Assembly: GCA_016780665.1 (NCBI GenBank)
Contig: JADHLM010000007.1
Span: 1 to 25,420, forward strand
DNA: 25,420 nucleotides
Direction of reading: 5' to 3'
Origin: Hyphomicrobiales bacterium
GTDB lineage: Bacteria > Pseudomonadota > Alphaproteobacteria > Rhizobiales > TMED25
Shown here: positions 1-9,444 of the stretch, in pieces
How the letters are laid out: each line of letters opens with the position of its first letter
Numbering within the stretch: position 1 is the first letter of the stretch
Made by a program: the position numbers and the translations under genes
Notes under the pieces: generated by a model
What the model was told of the DNA's origin: nothing
The model's database searches: none
The model's input: only the letters and a program-made list of their open reading frames with translations

Positions 1-57
1 CTTATCATATAGGTCAGATAGGTCCCATTCAGGTAATTTATTAGTGTTATCAAGCAT
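1..57 (-). CDS. Oligoendopeptidase F-like M3 peptidase, N-terminal fragment
   Basis: Only the first 19 codons are inside the window; the gene continues past base 1. The visible peptide begins MLDNTNKLPEWDLSDLYDK. The segment LPEWDLSDLY matches the typical start of M3B oligoendopeptidase F proteins, which are zinc metallopeptidases that cut short peptides in the cytoplasm. The catalytic HExxH region lies outside the window, so the family call rests on this short N-terminal match. An AGGA ribosome binding site lies about seven bases before the ATG. The gene follows the DUF1244 gene on the same strand after about 55 bases and may belong to the same transcript. Confidence 0.6.
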   Translation of the reverse strand, partial: MLDNTNKLPEWDLSDLYDK

Positions 58-112
58 ATTGTTTTCCTGTAATTGTAACGTAGTTATTATCAATTTTGAT
101 TAGAATTAAAAT

Positions 113-352
113 TTATTTTTGATATTTCTCTTTCCATTCAACATAAGTCATTCCATAAATAAGCTCTCTAGATTCTTCATAGTCAATTGATATACCATTC
201 TTTTCAGCTTCCTCTGCGTACCATTTTGCGAGGCAATTTCTACAAAAACCAGCTAAATTCATTAGATCAATATTTTGTAAGTCTGTATTTGCCCTCAAGT
301 GTGCCACTAAACGATCAAATACCTGTGCTTTTATCTGATGTTCATTTTCCAT
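113..352 (-). CDS. DUF1244 family small protein
   Basis: This 79-residue protein matches the DUF1244 family over nearly its full length. The recognisable core is NIDLMNLAGFCRNCLAKWY, with a CxxC pair, followed by a C-terminal block around YGMTYVEWKEKYQ. The family is common in Proteobacteria and has no established function; the CxxC could bind a metal or be redox-active, but nothing here shows that. A GGAG ribosome binding site at 359-362 precedes the ATG. The gene lies 11 bases downstream of the N-formylglutamate amidohydrolase gene, so the two are very probably co-transcribed. Confidence 0.85.
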   Translation of the reverse strand: MENEHQIKAQVFDRLVAHLRANTDLQNIDLMNLAGFCRNCLAKWYAEEAEKNGISIDYEESRELIYGMTYVEWKEKYQK

Positions 353-363
353 TTAAATCTCCA

Positions 364-1161
364 CTAAAATGTTCTGGTTCCAAAATTCTGTATGTTATTA
401 ATTTGACTATTAAATTTATTAATAATCCGTTCAATTATATCTGCAAGATATTCAGCAATATTTTTTTGTCCTTCATTATTAGCAATCAAATCATTTCTTA
501 CTTCAATAAGAACATGAGGTATCCCTCTGGTTGTACCATGAGTATATAATGTATCACCTTTGAGATAGCCTTTATACGGCTCGTTATCACCTATAATATA
601 CTTATTATCCATTCTCAGAAATGATAACATCGGTGATGAGATTCTATCGTCAGTATCCCAAAGTACAGATATTTCCCAAGGTCTTGTATCACTCCTAAAA
701 TTACGTGTGAATGAATGGATTGATATCAATATTGGTACTTCATTTTTACTCATCAGATTATTTATCATACTCATTATTTGATTATGATAGGGTTTATAAA
801 AACTTTCTATTCTTTGATAAACATGATCTGAAGTTAGACTTAGATTACCTGGAATTATAAATTGGTCTGCAAATTTCATAACTAGAGTTGGATCATCTAT
901 ACCTCTATTTGGATCAATCAATAATCTTGAGAAGTTTGATAATATAGAATTGGATCTTATTTTTTCAGAAATTTTATTCGTTAGTTTAGCAGCACCAATA
1001 TCATATGATATGTGTTCGTTCAGAAGTTTTTCTGAAAGACCCAAACCATTATATTCAGATGGTATATGTTGAGACGCATGATCGCAAAGCAATATTATAT
1101 TTGAATTATCGACTTCGTTTACTGTGTATGGCTTGTTAGTCAGTTTAGGGTCATTTATCAT
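364..1161 (-). CDS. N-formylglutamate amidohydrolase family protein
   Basis: A 265-residue cytoplasmic hydrolase of the FGase family, which cleaves N-formyl-L-glutamate to formate and glutamate (the last step of one histidine degradation route). Family blocks visible are LLCDHASQHIP near residue 24, SRLLIDPNRG near 80, ISIHSFTR near 145 and the C-terminal GTTRGIPHVLIEVRNDLI. The conserved His and Asp/Glu residues in these blocks are the likely metal ligands. No other histidine-utilisation (hut) gene is present in the window, so the physiological substrate is uncertain; related N-formyl or N-acyl amino acids are possible. The start lies 12 bases after the rpmJ stop and the gene is followed by DUF1244, giving a compact operon. 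Confidence 0.85.
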   Translation of the reverse strand: MINDPKLTNKPYTVNEVDNSNIILLCDHASQHIPSEYNGLGLSEKLLNEHISYDIGAAKLTNKISEKIRSNSILSNFSRLLIDPNRGIDDPTLVMKFADQFIIPGNLSLTSDHVYQRIESFYKPYHNQIMSMINNLMSKNEVPILISIHSFTRNFRSDTRPWEISVLWDTDDRISSPMLSFLRMDNKYIIGDNEPYKGYLKGDTLYTHGTTRGIPHVLIEVRNDLIANNEGQKNIAEYLADIIERIINKFNSQINNIQNFGTRTF

Positions 1162-1173
1162 AGATAAATGTGA

Positions 1174-1299
1174 TCAACCTTGTCTTGCTTTAAAACGCTT
1201 ATTGACTTTATTAATAACATATAGACGTCCCTTCCGGCGAACCACTCTATTCGCGCGGTGTCTATTTTTTAGTGATTTTAGTGAGTTCTTTACTTTCAT
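1174..1299 (-). CDS. rpmJ: 50S ribosomal protein bL36 (cysteine-free type)
   Basis: A short 41-codon gene translating as MKVKNSLKSLKNRHRANRVV followed by RRKGRLYVINKVNKRFKARQG. This is a full-length bL36 of the form that lacks the zinc-binding cysteines, the usual form in Alphaproteobacteria. bL36 is a very small, very basic protein of the large ribosomal subunit. The ATG is preceded by an AGGAT ribosome binding site and the reading frame ends in TGA. The gene stands alone from other ribosomal protein genes and leads the operon with the formylglutamate amidohydrolase. Confidence 0.95.
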   Translation of the reverse strand: MKVKNSLKSLKNRHRANRVVRRKGRLYVINKVNKRFKARQG

Positions 1300-1315
1300 T
1301 TTTTTATCCTAGTTA

Positions 1316-1344
1316 CTAATATTTCCCAATTAAAGGAAAGTCAA
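1316..1344 (-). promoter_or_regulatory. Putative sigma-70 promoter of rpmJ
   Basis: On the minus strand, TTGACT (1339-1344) and TATTAG (1316-1321) are separated by exactly 17 bases. The -35 is close to consensus; the -10 matches four of six. Predicted transcription would start only about ten bases before the rpmJ ATG, giving a very short leader that holds just the AGGAT site. The position between gltD and rpmJ fits the start of a new transcription unit. Confidence 0.4.
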
Positions 1345-1360
1345 GAGATGTTTTTATCAA

Positions 1361-2779
1361 TTACCTTGGTAATTTTGTACTACCCATTAGAAATTTATCA
1401 ACAGAATGTGCAGCTTGCCTGCCCTCTCTAATAGCCCAAACAACAAGTGATTGGCCTCTCCTCATATCACCAGCAACAAAAACCTTTTCTTTATTTGTTT
1501 GATAATCAAAATCATTTGCACTAACGTTCCCTCTATCATTCAATTCAACACCACTGTTTTTGACTAAACCTTCATGAAGAGGGTGAACAAAACCCATTGC
1601 TAATAAAACAAGGTCGGCTTTAATTCCAAAATCTGAATTTGGAATTTTTTTCATTGAATTGTCTATTCTAATACAATTTAGCGCTGTGAGTTTACCTTCC
1701 ACTCCTGTAAAGGACTCAGTCATTACTGAAAAATCTCTCAAAGCACCCTCCGCCTGGCTAGAAGATGTCCTCATCTTTAATGGCCAATTTGGCCATGTTA
1801 ATGCCTTATTCTCTTTTTCTGGAGGTTCTGGCATTATCTCTAGTTGAGTAACAGATAGAGCGCCTTGTCTAAACGAAGTTCCAATACAATCAGAACCTGT
1901 ATCGCCACCACCAATCACAACAACATGTTTCCCATTTGCACTGATTGTTTTCTCGTCATCATTAATTTCTAGTGAGTTTACTCTGTTCTGCATAGGTAAA
2001 AAATCCATTGCAAAATGAATACCATCTAAATCCCGACCTTGAATAGGAAGATCGCGAGGTTTTTCTGATCCACCAGTAAGTATAACAGCATCATATTTTT
2101 GAATGATTTCATTTATATCAGAGTCGGTTCCTATATTCTGATTGAAATGAAAGGTTACACCTTCCAATTCCATCTGTTCAATCCTTCTATCTATGTGATG
2201 TTTTTCCATTTTAAAGTCTGGGATACCATATCGTAATAGACCACCAGCTTTTGAATTTTTTTCATATGAATCCACATCGTGCCCTTGCCTTGCAAGCTGT
2301 TGCGCTGCTGCTAAACCAGCTGGACCAGCTCCAATTATTGCAACTTTTTTTCCAGTTTTTGTTTGAGGTATTTGTGGATTTATCCATCCCATCTCCCATG
2401 CTTTATCTACAATCGCGCACTCGATCGTCTTAATTGTAACTGGTTCATCAGTAATATTTAATGTACATGAAGCTTCACATGGAGCGGGACAAATTCTTCC
2501 GGTAAATTCAGGAAAATTATTTGTAGAATGTAGGTTATCTATTGCAGATTTCCAATCTCCATTATATACAAGATCATTCCAATCGGGTATCTGATTATTT
2601 ACTGGACATCCATTATGACAAAATGGTATTCCACAATCCATACATCTTGATGCTTGATTTTGTGTTTCAGCATCACCTAAGGGTATAACAAATTCCCTGA
2701 AATTTCTTACCCTATCAGCAGCAGGTTTGTACTTCCGATCCCTTCTGTCAATTTCTAAAAATCCTATAACTTTTCCCAT
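1361..2779 (-). CDS. gltD: Glutamate synthase (NADPH) small subunit
   Basis: The 472-residue beta subunit of bacterial GOGAT, which passes electrons from NADPH through FAD and iron-sulfur clusters to the large subunit. The N-terminal ferredoxin-like part carries cysteines C46, C49, C54, C58 and C97, C101, C105 (the RCMDCGIPFC and ICPAPCEASC blocks). The FAD-binding GAGPAG lies at about 150-155 and the NADPH-binding VIGGGDTGSDC at about 290. A C-terminal FAD motif is seen in VFVAGDMRRGQSLVVWAIREG. Length is normal for GltD. The start has an AAGGAA ribosome binding site in the 17-base gap after gltB, so gltB and gltD form one operon. Confidence 0.97.
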   Translation of the reverse strand: MGKVIGFLEIDRRDRKYKPAADRVRNFREFVIPLGDAETQNQASRCMDCGIPFCHNGCPVNNQIPDWNDLVYNGDWKSAIDNLHSTNNFPEFTGRICPAPCEASCTLNITDEPVTIKTIECAIVDKAWEMGWINPQIPQTKTGKKVAIIGAGPAGLAAAQQLARQGHDVDSYEKNSKAGGLLRYGIPDFKMEKHHIDRRIEQMELEGVTFHFNQNIGTDSDINEIIQKYDAVILTGGSEKPRDLPIQGRDLDGIHFAMDFLPMQNRVNSLEINDDEKTISANGKHVVVIGGGDTGSDCIGTSFRQGALSVTQLEIMPEPPEKENKALTWPNWPLKMRTSSSQAEGALRDFSVMTESFTGVEGKLTALNCIRIDNSMKKIPNSDFGIKADLVLLAMGFVHPLHEGLVKNSGVELNDRGNVSANDFDYQTNKEKVFVAGDMRRGQSLVVWAIREGRQAAHSVDKFLMGSTKLPR

Positions 2780-2796
2780 TAAATTTCCTTCTTGAA

Positions 2797-5700
2797 TTAT
2801 TTTACTGTCTCTAGTGTTTTGCCTTCTAATTCAAGCAATGCTCGTCTGTAATCAACAGGCATAACTTTAACAAATTTTGGCAGATATTCCTCCCAATTAT
2901 CAAGAATTTTTTTAGCTTTTTCTGAATTTGTATAATTGAAGTGACTTGATACTAGCTTATATATTCTTTCATCATCGAATTTTGTCATAGATTTTAGAAC
3001 ATCAACTTTACCTTTAGTTTCAAGATCACCACCATGATGATGAAGTCTTTCTAATAAATCATCTTCGGAAGCTATAGGCTCTAGCTCTACCATTGATAAA
3101 TTACATCTCTTGTTAAATTCACCATCTTCATCAAGAACATAAGCAACACCGCCTGACATCCCTGCAGCAAAATTTCTTCCTGTCTTACCAAGAACCACAA
3201 CACATCCTCCCGTCATGTATTCACATCCATGATCTCCAGTACCTTCAATGACTGCAATTGCGCCTGAATTTCTCACGGCAAAACGTTCCCCTGCTATACC
3301 TCTGAAATAGCACTCTCCACTAATTGCGCCATAGAGTACTGTGTTTCCTACAATCATACTATTATTAGGATTTATCTTAGATTTAGAATTTGGATAAATA
3401 ATTAATTTACCTCCTGATAGTCCTTTACCAACATAGTCATTTGCTTCTCCAACAAGTTCCATAGTCACACCATGTGAGACAAAAGCACCAAAACTTTGAC
3501 CTGATGTCCCCAAGAATTTTATATGAATTGTATCCTCAGGCAGTCCCTTATGCCCATATTTTTTTGCTATCTGATTTGACAGCATTGCACCAGTAGTTCT
3601 ATCAACATTTGTTATTATTTTTTCTATAAATACTGGCTCTTGTTTATCTAAAGCATTTTTAGATTCTTTTATGAGATCAACATCAAGCACTGAGCTAAGG
3701 TTATGGTCTTGAACTTCACAATTATATAATTTCTCATTTACTTCGATCTCGGGCTTATAGAGTATCTTTGAGAGGTCAATTCCTTTTGCTTTCCACTGTG
3801 AAATTACATCTTTTTTGTCTAGCATTTGACTTTGACCAATCATCTCATTAAAGGTTTTGAACCCCATTTCTGCCATATACTTCCTAACTTCTTCTGCGAC
3901 AAAAAAGAAATAATTGACCACATGTTCTGGAGCTCCTGTGAACCTCTTTCTAAGCTCTGGATCTTGAGTTGCAATTCCTACAGGACAAGTGTTTAGGTGG
4001 CACTTTCGCATCATTATGCATCCTGAAGCAATTAGTGGAGCGGTGGAGAAACCAAACTCGTCTGCGCCGAGTAAAGCCCCGATTATAACATCCCTACCTG
4101 TCCTTAAACCTCCATCAACCTGAACTGATATTCTATTTCTTAATTTATTGAGGACTAACGTTTGGTGAGTTTCACTAATCCCGATTTCCCACGGAGATCC
4201 CGCATGTTTAATAGAAGTTAATGGACTTGCACCAGTACCCCCTTCGTAACCAGAAATTGTTACATGATCAGATTTCGCTTTTGCTACCCCAGCTGCTACA
4301 GTTCCTACTCCAACTTCAGATACGAGTTTTACACTGATTTGTGCCTCTTGATTTGCATTTTTAAGGTCATATATTAACTGAGCGAGGTCTTCTATTGAAT
4401 AGATATCGTGATGGGGTGGAGGTGAAATAAGACCCACTCCAGGAGTTGAATACCTAACTTTAGCTATAACTGCATCAACTTTATGACCTGGAAGTTGCCC
4501 CCCCTCACCAGGTTTTGCTCCTTGTGCCATTTTTATTTGGATCATGTCAGAATTTGTTAAATATTCAGCAGTAACACCAAATCTTCCTGATGCCACTTGC
4601 TTGATTGCAGATCTCATAGAATCCCCATTAGACATAGGTAGAAATCTATCAACCTCTTCTCCGCCCTCACCAGTATTTGATTTTCCACCAATTCTATTCA
4701 TAGCAATAGCCAAATTAGTGTGGGCCTCTCTACTTATTGAACCGAACGACATAGCGCCTGTAGCAAACCTTTTTACAATTTCTTTGGCAGGCTCAACCTC
4801 GTCTATAGATAAGCCCTTACGATTATCTTCTTCAGCCTTTTTTATTTTCATTAAACCACGGATCGTTAGTAATCTTTTATCTTGTTTATTTATTTCATTG
4901 GCATAACGATTATATTCATCCTGAGCGTTACCTCTAACTGCGTGTTGTAATGCGCTAATAGTATTATAATTCCAGGCGTGATCTTCACCGCGATTCCTCT
5001 GGGCATATTCCCCGCCAATATCTAGAGTAATTTTTAAGATATCAGGGCTGTTGTATGCACTTTCATGCCTGGCTACACTTTCTTTAGCTATATCGTCTAT
5101 ACTCACTCCACCAATCTTTGAGTGAGTCCCTGTAAAGTATTTGTCAATAACAGACTGATCTAAACCAATTGCATCAAATATCTGTCCACCACAGTATGAT
5201 TGATAAGTTGATATTCCCATCTTTGACATAACTTTAAGTATGCCTTTGTCAATTGCCTTAATGAATCTTTTTTGAGATTCCTCTTTTGAAATTTCTTCAT
5301 CAAGAGAATTTCTAATTTGTTCAATTGTTTCAAATGCCAAGTATGGATTGATTGCTTCCGCCCCATAGCCTGCCAATGTACAAAAATGATGAACTTCCCT
5401 TGCTTCACCTGTTTCAACAACGATGCCAACGGAAGTCCTCAAACCTTTTTTTATTAGGTAGTGATGAACTGCAGAAGTGGCTAGAAGAGATGGAATTGGT
5501 ACCCTATTATCAGATGTATATCTGTCAGATAAGATTATTATGTTATTACCATCTTTAACTTTTGCCTCTGCTTTTTCACATAATTTCAATAGAATATCTT
5601 CTAAATCAACTCCCGATGGATCATTAGCAAACGTTATATCTAAAGTTCTTGCCCTGAAATAATTTTCGGAAAGTTCGCTTACGTAGCGAATTTTTTCGAG

Positions 5701-7446
5701 GTCCTCATTTGTTAAAATTGGTTGTCTTACTTCAAGTCGTTTAAGTGTTGAGTTTTTATGTGGATCAAGCAGGTTCGGCCTCGGACCAATAAATGAGACG
5801 AGTGACATAACCAATTCTTCTCTTATCGGATCAATTGGCGGATTTGTAACTTGGGCAAATAATTGTTTAAAATAAGTAAAAAGTGATTTTGATTTATCAG
5901 AGAGAGATGATATTGGCACATCATTTCCCATTGAGCCGATTGCCTCTTGTCCTGTTGTAACCATCGGAGATAATAAGAACTTAAGATCTTCCTGAGTATA
6001 GCCAAAAGTCTTTTGCAAACTCAATAGGTCTTTATTTACGTATTGAGTGCCTTGATTTGCTGGAGGTAAGTCTTCAAGTATAATTTGACTGTTTGAAAGC
6101 CATTCTTCATATGGGTGAGCATTAGCCATTTCTTCTTTTATCACATCATCTGCTATTATCTGTCCCTTTTCCAAATCGATGAGCAGCATCTTGCCTGGTT
6201 GTAGTCTCCATTTTTCAATAATATTTTCTTCTTTTACCGGAAGCACACCCATTTCTGAAGACAATACTACTCTATCATCGTCAGTAATAAAGTATCTAGC
6301 TGGTCTCAATCCATTTCGGTCTAAAGTAGCACCAATTTGTTTCCCATCTGTAAAAGCTATGGCGGCTGGACCATCCCATGGCTCCATCATTGAGGCTTGA
6401 TGCTCATAAAAAGCTTTTCTGTTAGGTGGCATAATATTATTACCGGTCCAAGCTTCAGGTATCATCGTCATCATAGCATGCGATATGGAATAGCCACTGT
6501 TTACAAGAAGTTCTAATACGTTATCAAAACATGCTGAATCTGATGCCCCATCTACAACAATTGGCCATATTTTTTTTATATCATCGCCCAGCAAGTCTGA
6601 TTTTAGTGTAGATAGTCTTGCCTTTAACCAATTTACATTCCCTCTAAGTGTATTAATCTCTCCATTATGACATATCATTCTAAATGGTTGAGCCAGACTC
6701 CATGTTGGAAAAGTATTGGTTGAGAATCTCTGATGGACTAATGCTATAGAAGATTTAAATGCTTTATCATTTAAGTCTAGGAAATATTCTGACAACTGGT
6801 CTGCTAGCAGCATTCCTTTATATAATAAAGTTCGGGATGAGAGAGAACAGATGTAAAAGTCTTCGATAGGTTTGTCGGTTTCACCCATGAAAGTGCTGTA
6901 TATTTTCTTTCTTGCAACAAACAGTTTCCTTTCAAAGGAGTCTTGATCCGGTAAGGTGACGCTCGATTTAATGAAAAGCTGCAAATGAAGTGGTTCCGAA
7001 GGTTTTACTGAATAACCTAAACCTTGGTTATTTACTGGTATATCTCTCATAGAGATGATTTCTAGATCTTCTTCAGAGATTAGAGTTTTAATTTTTTCTA
7101 GATAATCTGCTCTTTTCTTATCATTTTTTGGTAGGAACATATTTCCTACACCGTATTCACCTAATTTTGGCAGATCAAAGTCTAATTCTTTGGATATTTT
7201 TCTTAAAAATTCGTCAGGGATTTGAGTGAGAATACCACACCCATCTCCTGCTTTTGGATCCGCGCCAACTGCACCACGATGATTTAAATTCTCAAGTATT
7301 GCCAAACCATCTTTTACTATTTGATGGGACGCATTATTTTTTATATTAGCAACGAAACCAATGCCGCATGCATCGTGCTCATTGCTGGGACTATAAACAC
7401 CATTTTGGATAGCTTTTTTTACATTGTTTTCGTAGTGTTTAAACAT
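2797..7446 (-). CDS. gltB: Glutamate synthase (NADPH) large subunit
   Basis: The 1549-residue alpha subunit of GOGAT, which makes two glutamates from glutamine and 2-oxoglutarate and so completes the GS-GOGAT ammonium assimilation route. The N-terminal glutaminase nucleophile is C27, in NEHDACGIGF; a 26-residue propeptide is expected to be removed. The FMN-binding synthase domain (about 800-1190) includes GGEEVDRF, GAKPGEGGQLPG and SGYEGGTGASPL. The 3Fe-4S cysteines are C1143, C1149 and C1154 in CIMMRKCHLNTCPVG. The GXGXG domain occupies roughly the last 300 residues. A GGAG site precedes the ATG. The 159-base gap to the divergent peptidase gene is very AT-rich and must hold both promoters; I could not assign either with confidence. 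Confidence 0.98.
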   Translation of the reverse strand: MFKHYENNVKKAIQNGVYSPSNEHDACGIGFVANIKNNASHQIVKDGLAILENLNHRGAVGADPKAGDGCGILTQIPDEFLRKISKELDFDLPKLGEYGVGNMFLPKNDKKRADYLEKIKTLISEEDLEIISMRDIPVNNQGLGYSVKPSEPLHLQLFIKSSVTLPDQDSFERKLFVARKKIYSTFMGETDKPIEDFYICSLSSRTLLYKGMLLADQLSEYFLDLNDKAFKSSIALVHQRFSTNTFPTWSLAQPFRMICHNGEINTLRGNVNWLKARLSTLKSDLLGDDIKKIWPIVVDGASDSACFDNVLELLVNSGYSISHAMMTMIPEAWTGNNIMPPNRKAFYEHQASMMEPWDGPAAIAFTDGKQIGATLDRNGLRPARYFITDDDRVVLSSEMGVLPVKEENIIEKWRLQPGKMLLIDLEKGQIIADDVIKEEMANAHPYEEWLSNSQIILEDLPPANQGTQYVNKDLLSLQKTFGYTQEDLKFLLSPMVTTGQEAIGSMGNDVPISSLSDKSKSLFTYFKQLFAQVTNPPIDPIREELVMSLVSFIGPRPNLLDPHKNSTLKRLEVRQPILTNEDLEKIRYVSELSENYFRARTLDITFANDPSGVDLEDILLKLCEKAEAKVKDGNNIIILSDRYTSDNRVPIPSLLATSAVHHYLIKKGLRTSVGIVVETGEAREVHHFCTLAGYGAEAINPYLAFETIEQIRNSLDEEISKEESQKRFIKAIDKGILKVMSKMGISTYQSYCGGQIFDAIGLDQSVIDKYFTGTHSKIGGVSIDDIAKESVARHESAYNSPDILKITLDIGGEYAQRNRGEDHAWNYNTISALQHAVRGNAQDEYNRYANEINKQDKRLLTIRGLMKIKKAEEDNRKGLSIDEVEPAKEIVKRFATGAMSFGSISREAHTNLAIAMNRIGGKSNTGEGGEEVDRFLPMSNGDSMRSAIKQVASGRFGVTAEYLTNSDMIQIKMAQGAKPGEGGQLPGHKVDAVIAKVRYSTPGVGLISPPPHHDIYSIEDLAQLIYDLKNANQEAQISVKLVSEVGVGTVAAGVAKAKSDHVTISGYEGGTGASPLTSIKHAGSPWEIGISETHQTLVLNKLRNRISVQVDGGLRTGRDVIIGALLGADEFGFSTAPLIASGCIMMRKCHLNTCPVGIATQDPELRKRFTGAPEHVVNYFFFVAEEVRKYMAEMGFKTFNEMIGQSQMLDKKDVISQWKAKGIDLSKILYKPEIEVNEKLYNCEVQDHNLSSVLDVDLIKESKNALDKQEPVFIEKIITNVDRTTGAMLSNQIAKKYGHKGLPEDTIHIKFLGTSGQSFGAFVSHGVTMELVGEANDYVGKGLSGGKLIIYPNSKSKINPNNSMIVGNTVLYGAISGECYFRGIAGERFAVRNSGAIAVIEGTGDHGCEYMTGGCVVVLGKTGRNFAAGMSGGVAYVLDEDGEFNKRCNLSMVELEPIASEDDLLERLHHHGGDLETKGKVDVLKSMTKFDDERIYKLVSSHFNYTNSEKAKKILDNWEEYLPKFVKVMPVDYRRALLELEGKTLETVK

Positions 7447-7605
7447 CCGTTCTCCATATAACTTATGAAAATTTATATAATTGAATTAATATAAATACAC
7501 AATATATATAAAGATTTAAAGCTAAAAATGCTAGTGTATATTTATATTTTTATTTGAAAATACGAGAAAGATAATTTTACTTATCAAGTTATACTAATTA
7601 ATCCT

Positions 7606-9441
7606 ATGAGTGAACTTACCAACATAAAAAAAAATACTACTAGTTCTTATTATAACGTTACTCCAATTACAAAAATTTCATCAGAAAAAAAGAGATCATT
7701 CCCTTGGGCGGACGATAGTTATGTATATTGGATGGAAACAGATCCAAGTTTGGGTGGGATAACATCAATTATAAAATACTCTTTAATTGATGGTCAATAT
7801 ACCAATTTAACCTCAGGTAAATATAATGTAAGAAGTAAAATCCATGAATATGGCGGAATTGCTTATACAGTTTCGAGTAATCAAGTCTTTTTTGTTAATA
7901 GTGATGATCAAAATATTTATCACATTGATAACAATAAAATTAGCCAATTAACAAATTTGAATGATATTAGAATTGGTGAAATAATTACTGATGAAAATGA
8001 TCTATATTTTATTGTTGAAGATCACTCAGTCTTAGAACCCTACCCCCAAAATTATATCGCACATATAAACTTATCTAACCCAAAAGAAATTACAAAGGTG
8101 GTCCATGGTGCATCCTTCTATTCTAATATTTCCTTATCGCCTGATAGTAAATTTCTGTCTTGGTTGCAGTGGAACCTACCCAGTATGCCATGGGAGTCAT
8201 CAGAATTATATATGGGGAGAATTGATAACTATAATAACATATCAGAGATATCGCTAATTGACGGTGGTCTAGGAAAGTCTATTTTCCAACCAGAGTGGGA
8301 TGATAAAAAGTTAATTTACATAAAGGAAGATGGAGATAGAGGGAAGATTTATCAATATCTAGATGGAGAGTCTCGGCAACTCCATGAGTTACCCATAGAT
8401 TTGCTTAGGCCATTATGGCAATTAGGTGTCTCAAGCTATAAAATACTAAACAAAAATTTTATTTTCGCATCTGGATACCAAAAAGGAGAAATGGGCCAAT
8501 TTATTATCGACAGATCCAAGAATTCTATCAAAAAAATAAACCTTGAAATATACTCCGAGCAAATGTGCTCAAATGACAAATTACTTATTCTAGCGGGCTC
8601 TGCTGATAAACTCTCTGATGAGATCCTATCTGTACCAATTAAATTCCTTAATAATTCAAAAAGTTCAACAATAAAAGTTAACAACCAAAGAAAAATTATT
8701 GAACTAAAAAATTCTTTTTTAAACTATTACCAATCCAAAAATAATAATAGTAATGCAATAATTCTCAAAGTTCACAGTGGTCCCACATCATCCTCATATT
8801 TCGGATATTCAGAAGAAAGAGAATATTGGACAAATAGAAGTTTTGATATAATAGAACTAGATTACAGAGGCTCTACAAATTATGGAATAAAGTTCAGGAA
8901 AGAATTAAATGGGAATTGGGGCATATATGATACAGAAGATTGTTTGGAGGCAATAGAATTTATTAAAAATGATAATTCTTTAAAAAATAAAAAAATTATT
9001 CTCAAGGGTTCAAGCGCTGGTGGTTTTACAGTATTAAATACGATATGCGAAGATGTGGAAATTGCATGTGCATCCTGCTATTATGCAGTAAGCGATCTTA
9101 AGATATTGCTTATCGATACTCATAAATTTGAGTCAGGTTACACTTCGAGCCTTTTAGGAGTTAAAAATATTGAAAGCAATAAATATTTGGAAAGATCGCC
9201 AATCAATAAAACCGATAGAATGACAACACCAATTATTTTTTTTCAAGGACAACAAGATAGAGTTGTAACACCAAATCAAACAGAGGAGATACACAAAAAA
9301 ATAAAATCACTGGGTATTGATACTGAATTTTTTCTCTATGAGAATGAAGGCCATGGTTTTAAAAATCAAGAAAATATTAATAAATCTAGAGCATTAGAAG
9401 AAAAATTTTTCATTAAACATATAACATCAAGATTGGGATAA
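7606..9441 (+). CDS. S9 family (prolyl oligopeptidase-like) serine peptidase
   Basis: A 611-residue protein with an N-terminal beta-propeller-like half (about 20-350, with repeated short strands and Asp/Gly turns such as SLSPDSKFLSWLQW) and a C-terminal alpha/beta-hydrolase domain. The catalytic triad is readable: Ser470 in KGSSAGGF, Asp551 in GQQDRVV and His583 in NEGHGF. This is the layout of S9 dipeptidyl aminopeptidase/acylaminoacyl peptidases, which release short peptides. No signal peptide is seen, so it should be cytoplasmic. The ATG has no strong Shine-Dalgarno sequence. The stop is three bases before the next gene, implying translational coupling. Confidence 0.88.
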   Translation: MSELTNIKKNTTSSYYNVTPITKISSEKKRSFPWADDSYVYWMETDPSLGGITSIIKYSLIDGQYTNLTSGKYNVRSKIHEYGGIAYTVSSNQVFFVNSDDQNIYHIDNNKISQLTNLNDIRIGEIITDENDLYFIVEDHSVLEPYPQNYIAHINLSNPKEITKVVHGASFYSNISLSPDSKFLSWLQWNLPSMPWESSELYMGRIDNYNNISEISLIDGGLGKSIFQPEWDDKKLIYIKEDGDRGKIYQYLDGESRQLHELPIDLLRPLWQLGVSSYKILNKNFIFASGYQKGEMGQFIIDRSKNSIKKINLEIYSEQMCSNDKLLILAGSADKLSDEILSVPIKFLNNSKSSTIKVNNQRKIIELKNSFLNYYQSKNNNSNAIILKVHSGPTSSSYFGYSEEREYWTNRSFDIIELDYRGSTNYGIKFRKELNGNWGIYDTEDCLEAIEFIKNDNSLKNKKIILKGSSAGGFTVLNTICEDVEIACASCYYAVSDLKILLIDTHKFESGYTSSLLGVKNIESNKYLERSPINKTDRMTTPIIFFQGQQDRVVTPNQTEEIHKKIKSLGIDTEFFLYENEGHGFKNQENINKSRALEEKFFIKHITSRLG

Positions 9442-9444
9442 AAA

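Noticed and set aside
187..549. 120-codon open frame on the plus strand over DUF1244 and the amidohydrolase
   Set aside because: It lies antisense to two genes with clear family matches, and its translation has no recognisable domain.
1359..1374. Perfect dyad AATTACC-TT-GGTAATT across the gltD stop codon, considered as a terminator
   Set aside because: The loop would be only two bases, and on the minus strand the following sequence is A-rich with no T-run, so it does not look like an intrinsic terminator.
4544..4906. 120-codon plus-strand open frame inside gltB
   Set aside because: It is antisense to the conserved synthase domain of GltB and shows no family features of its own.
7447..7605. 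Promoters for gltB and the S9 peptidase in the divergent gap
   Set aside because: The gap is almost entirely A and T, giving many weak -10-like matches and no pair with good hexamers and 16-18 base spacing that I could defend.
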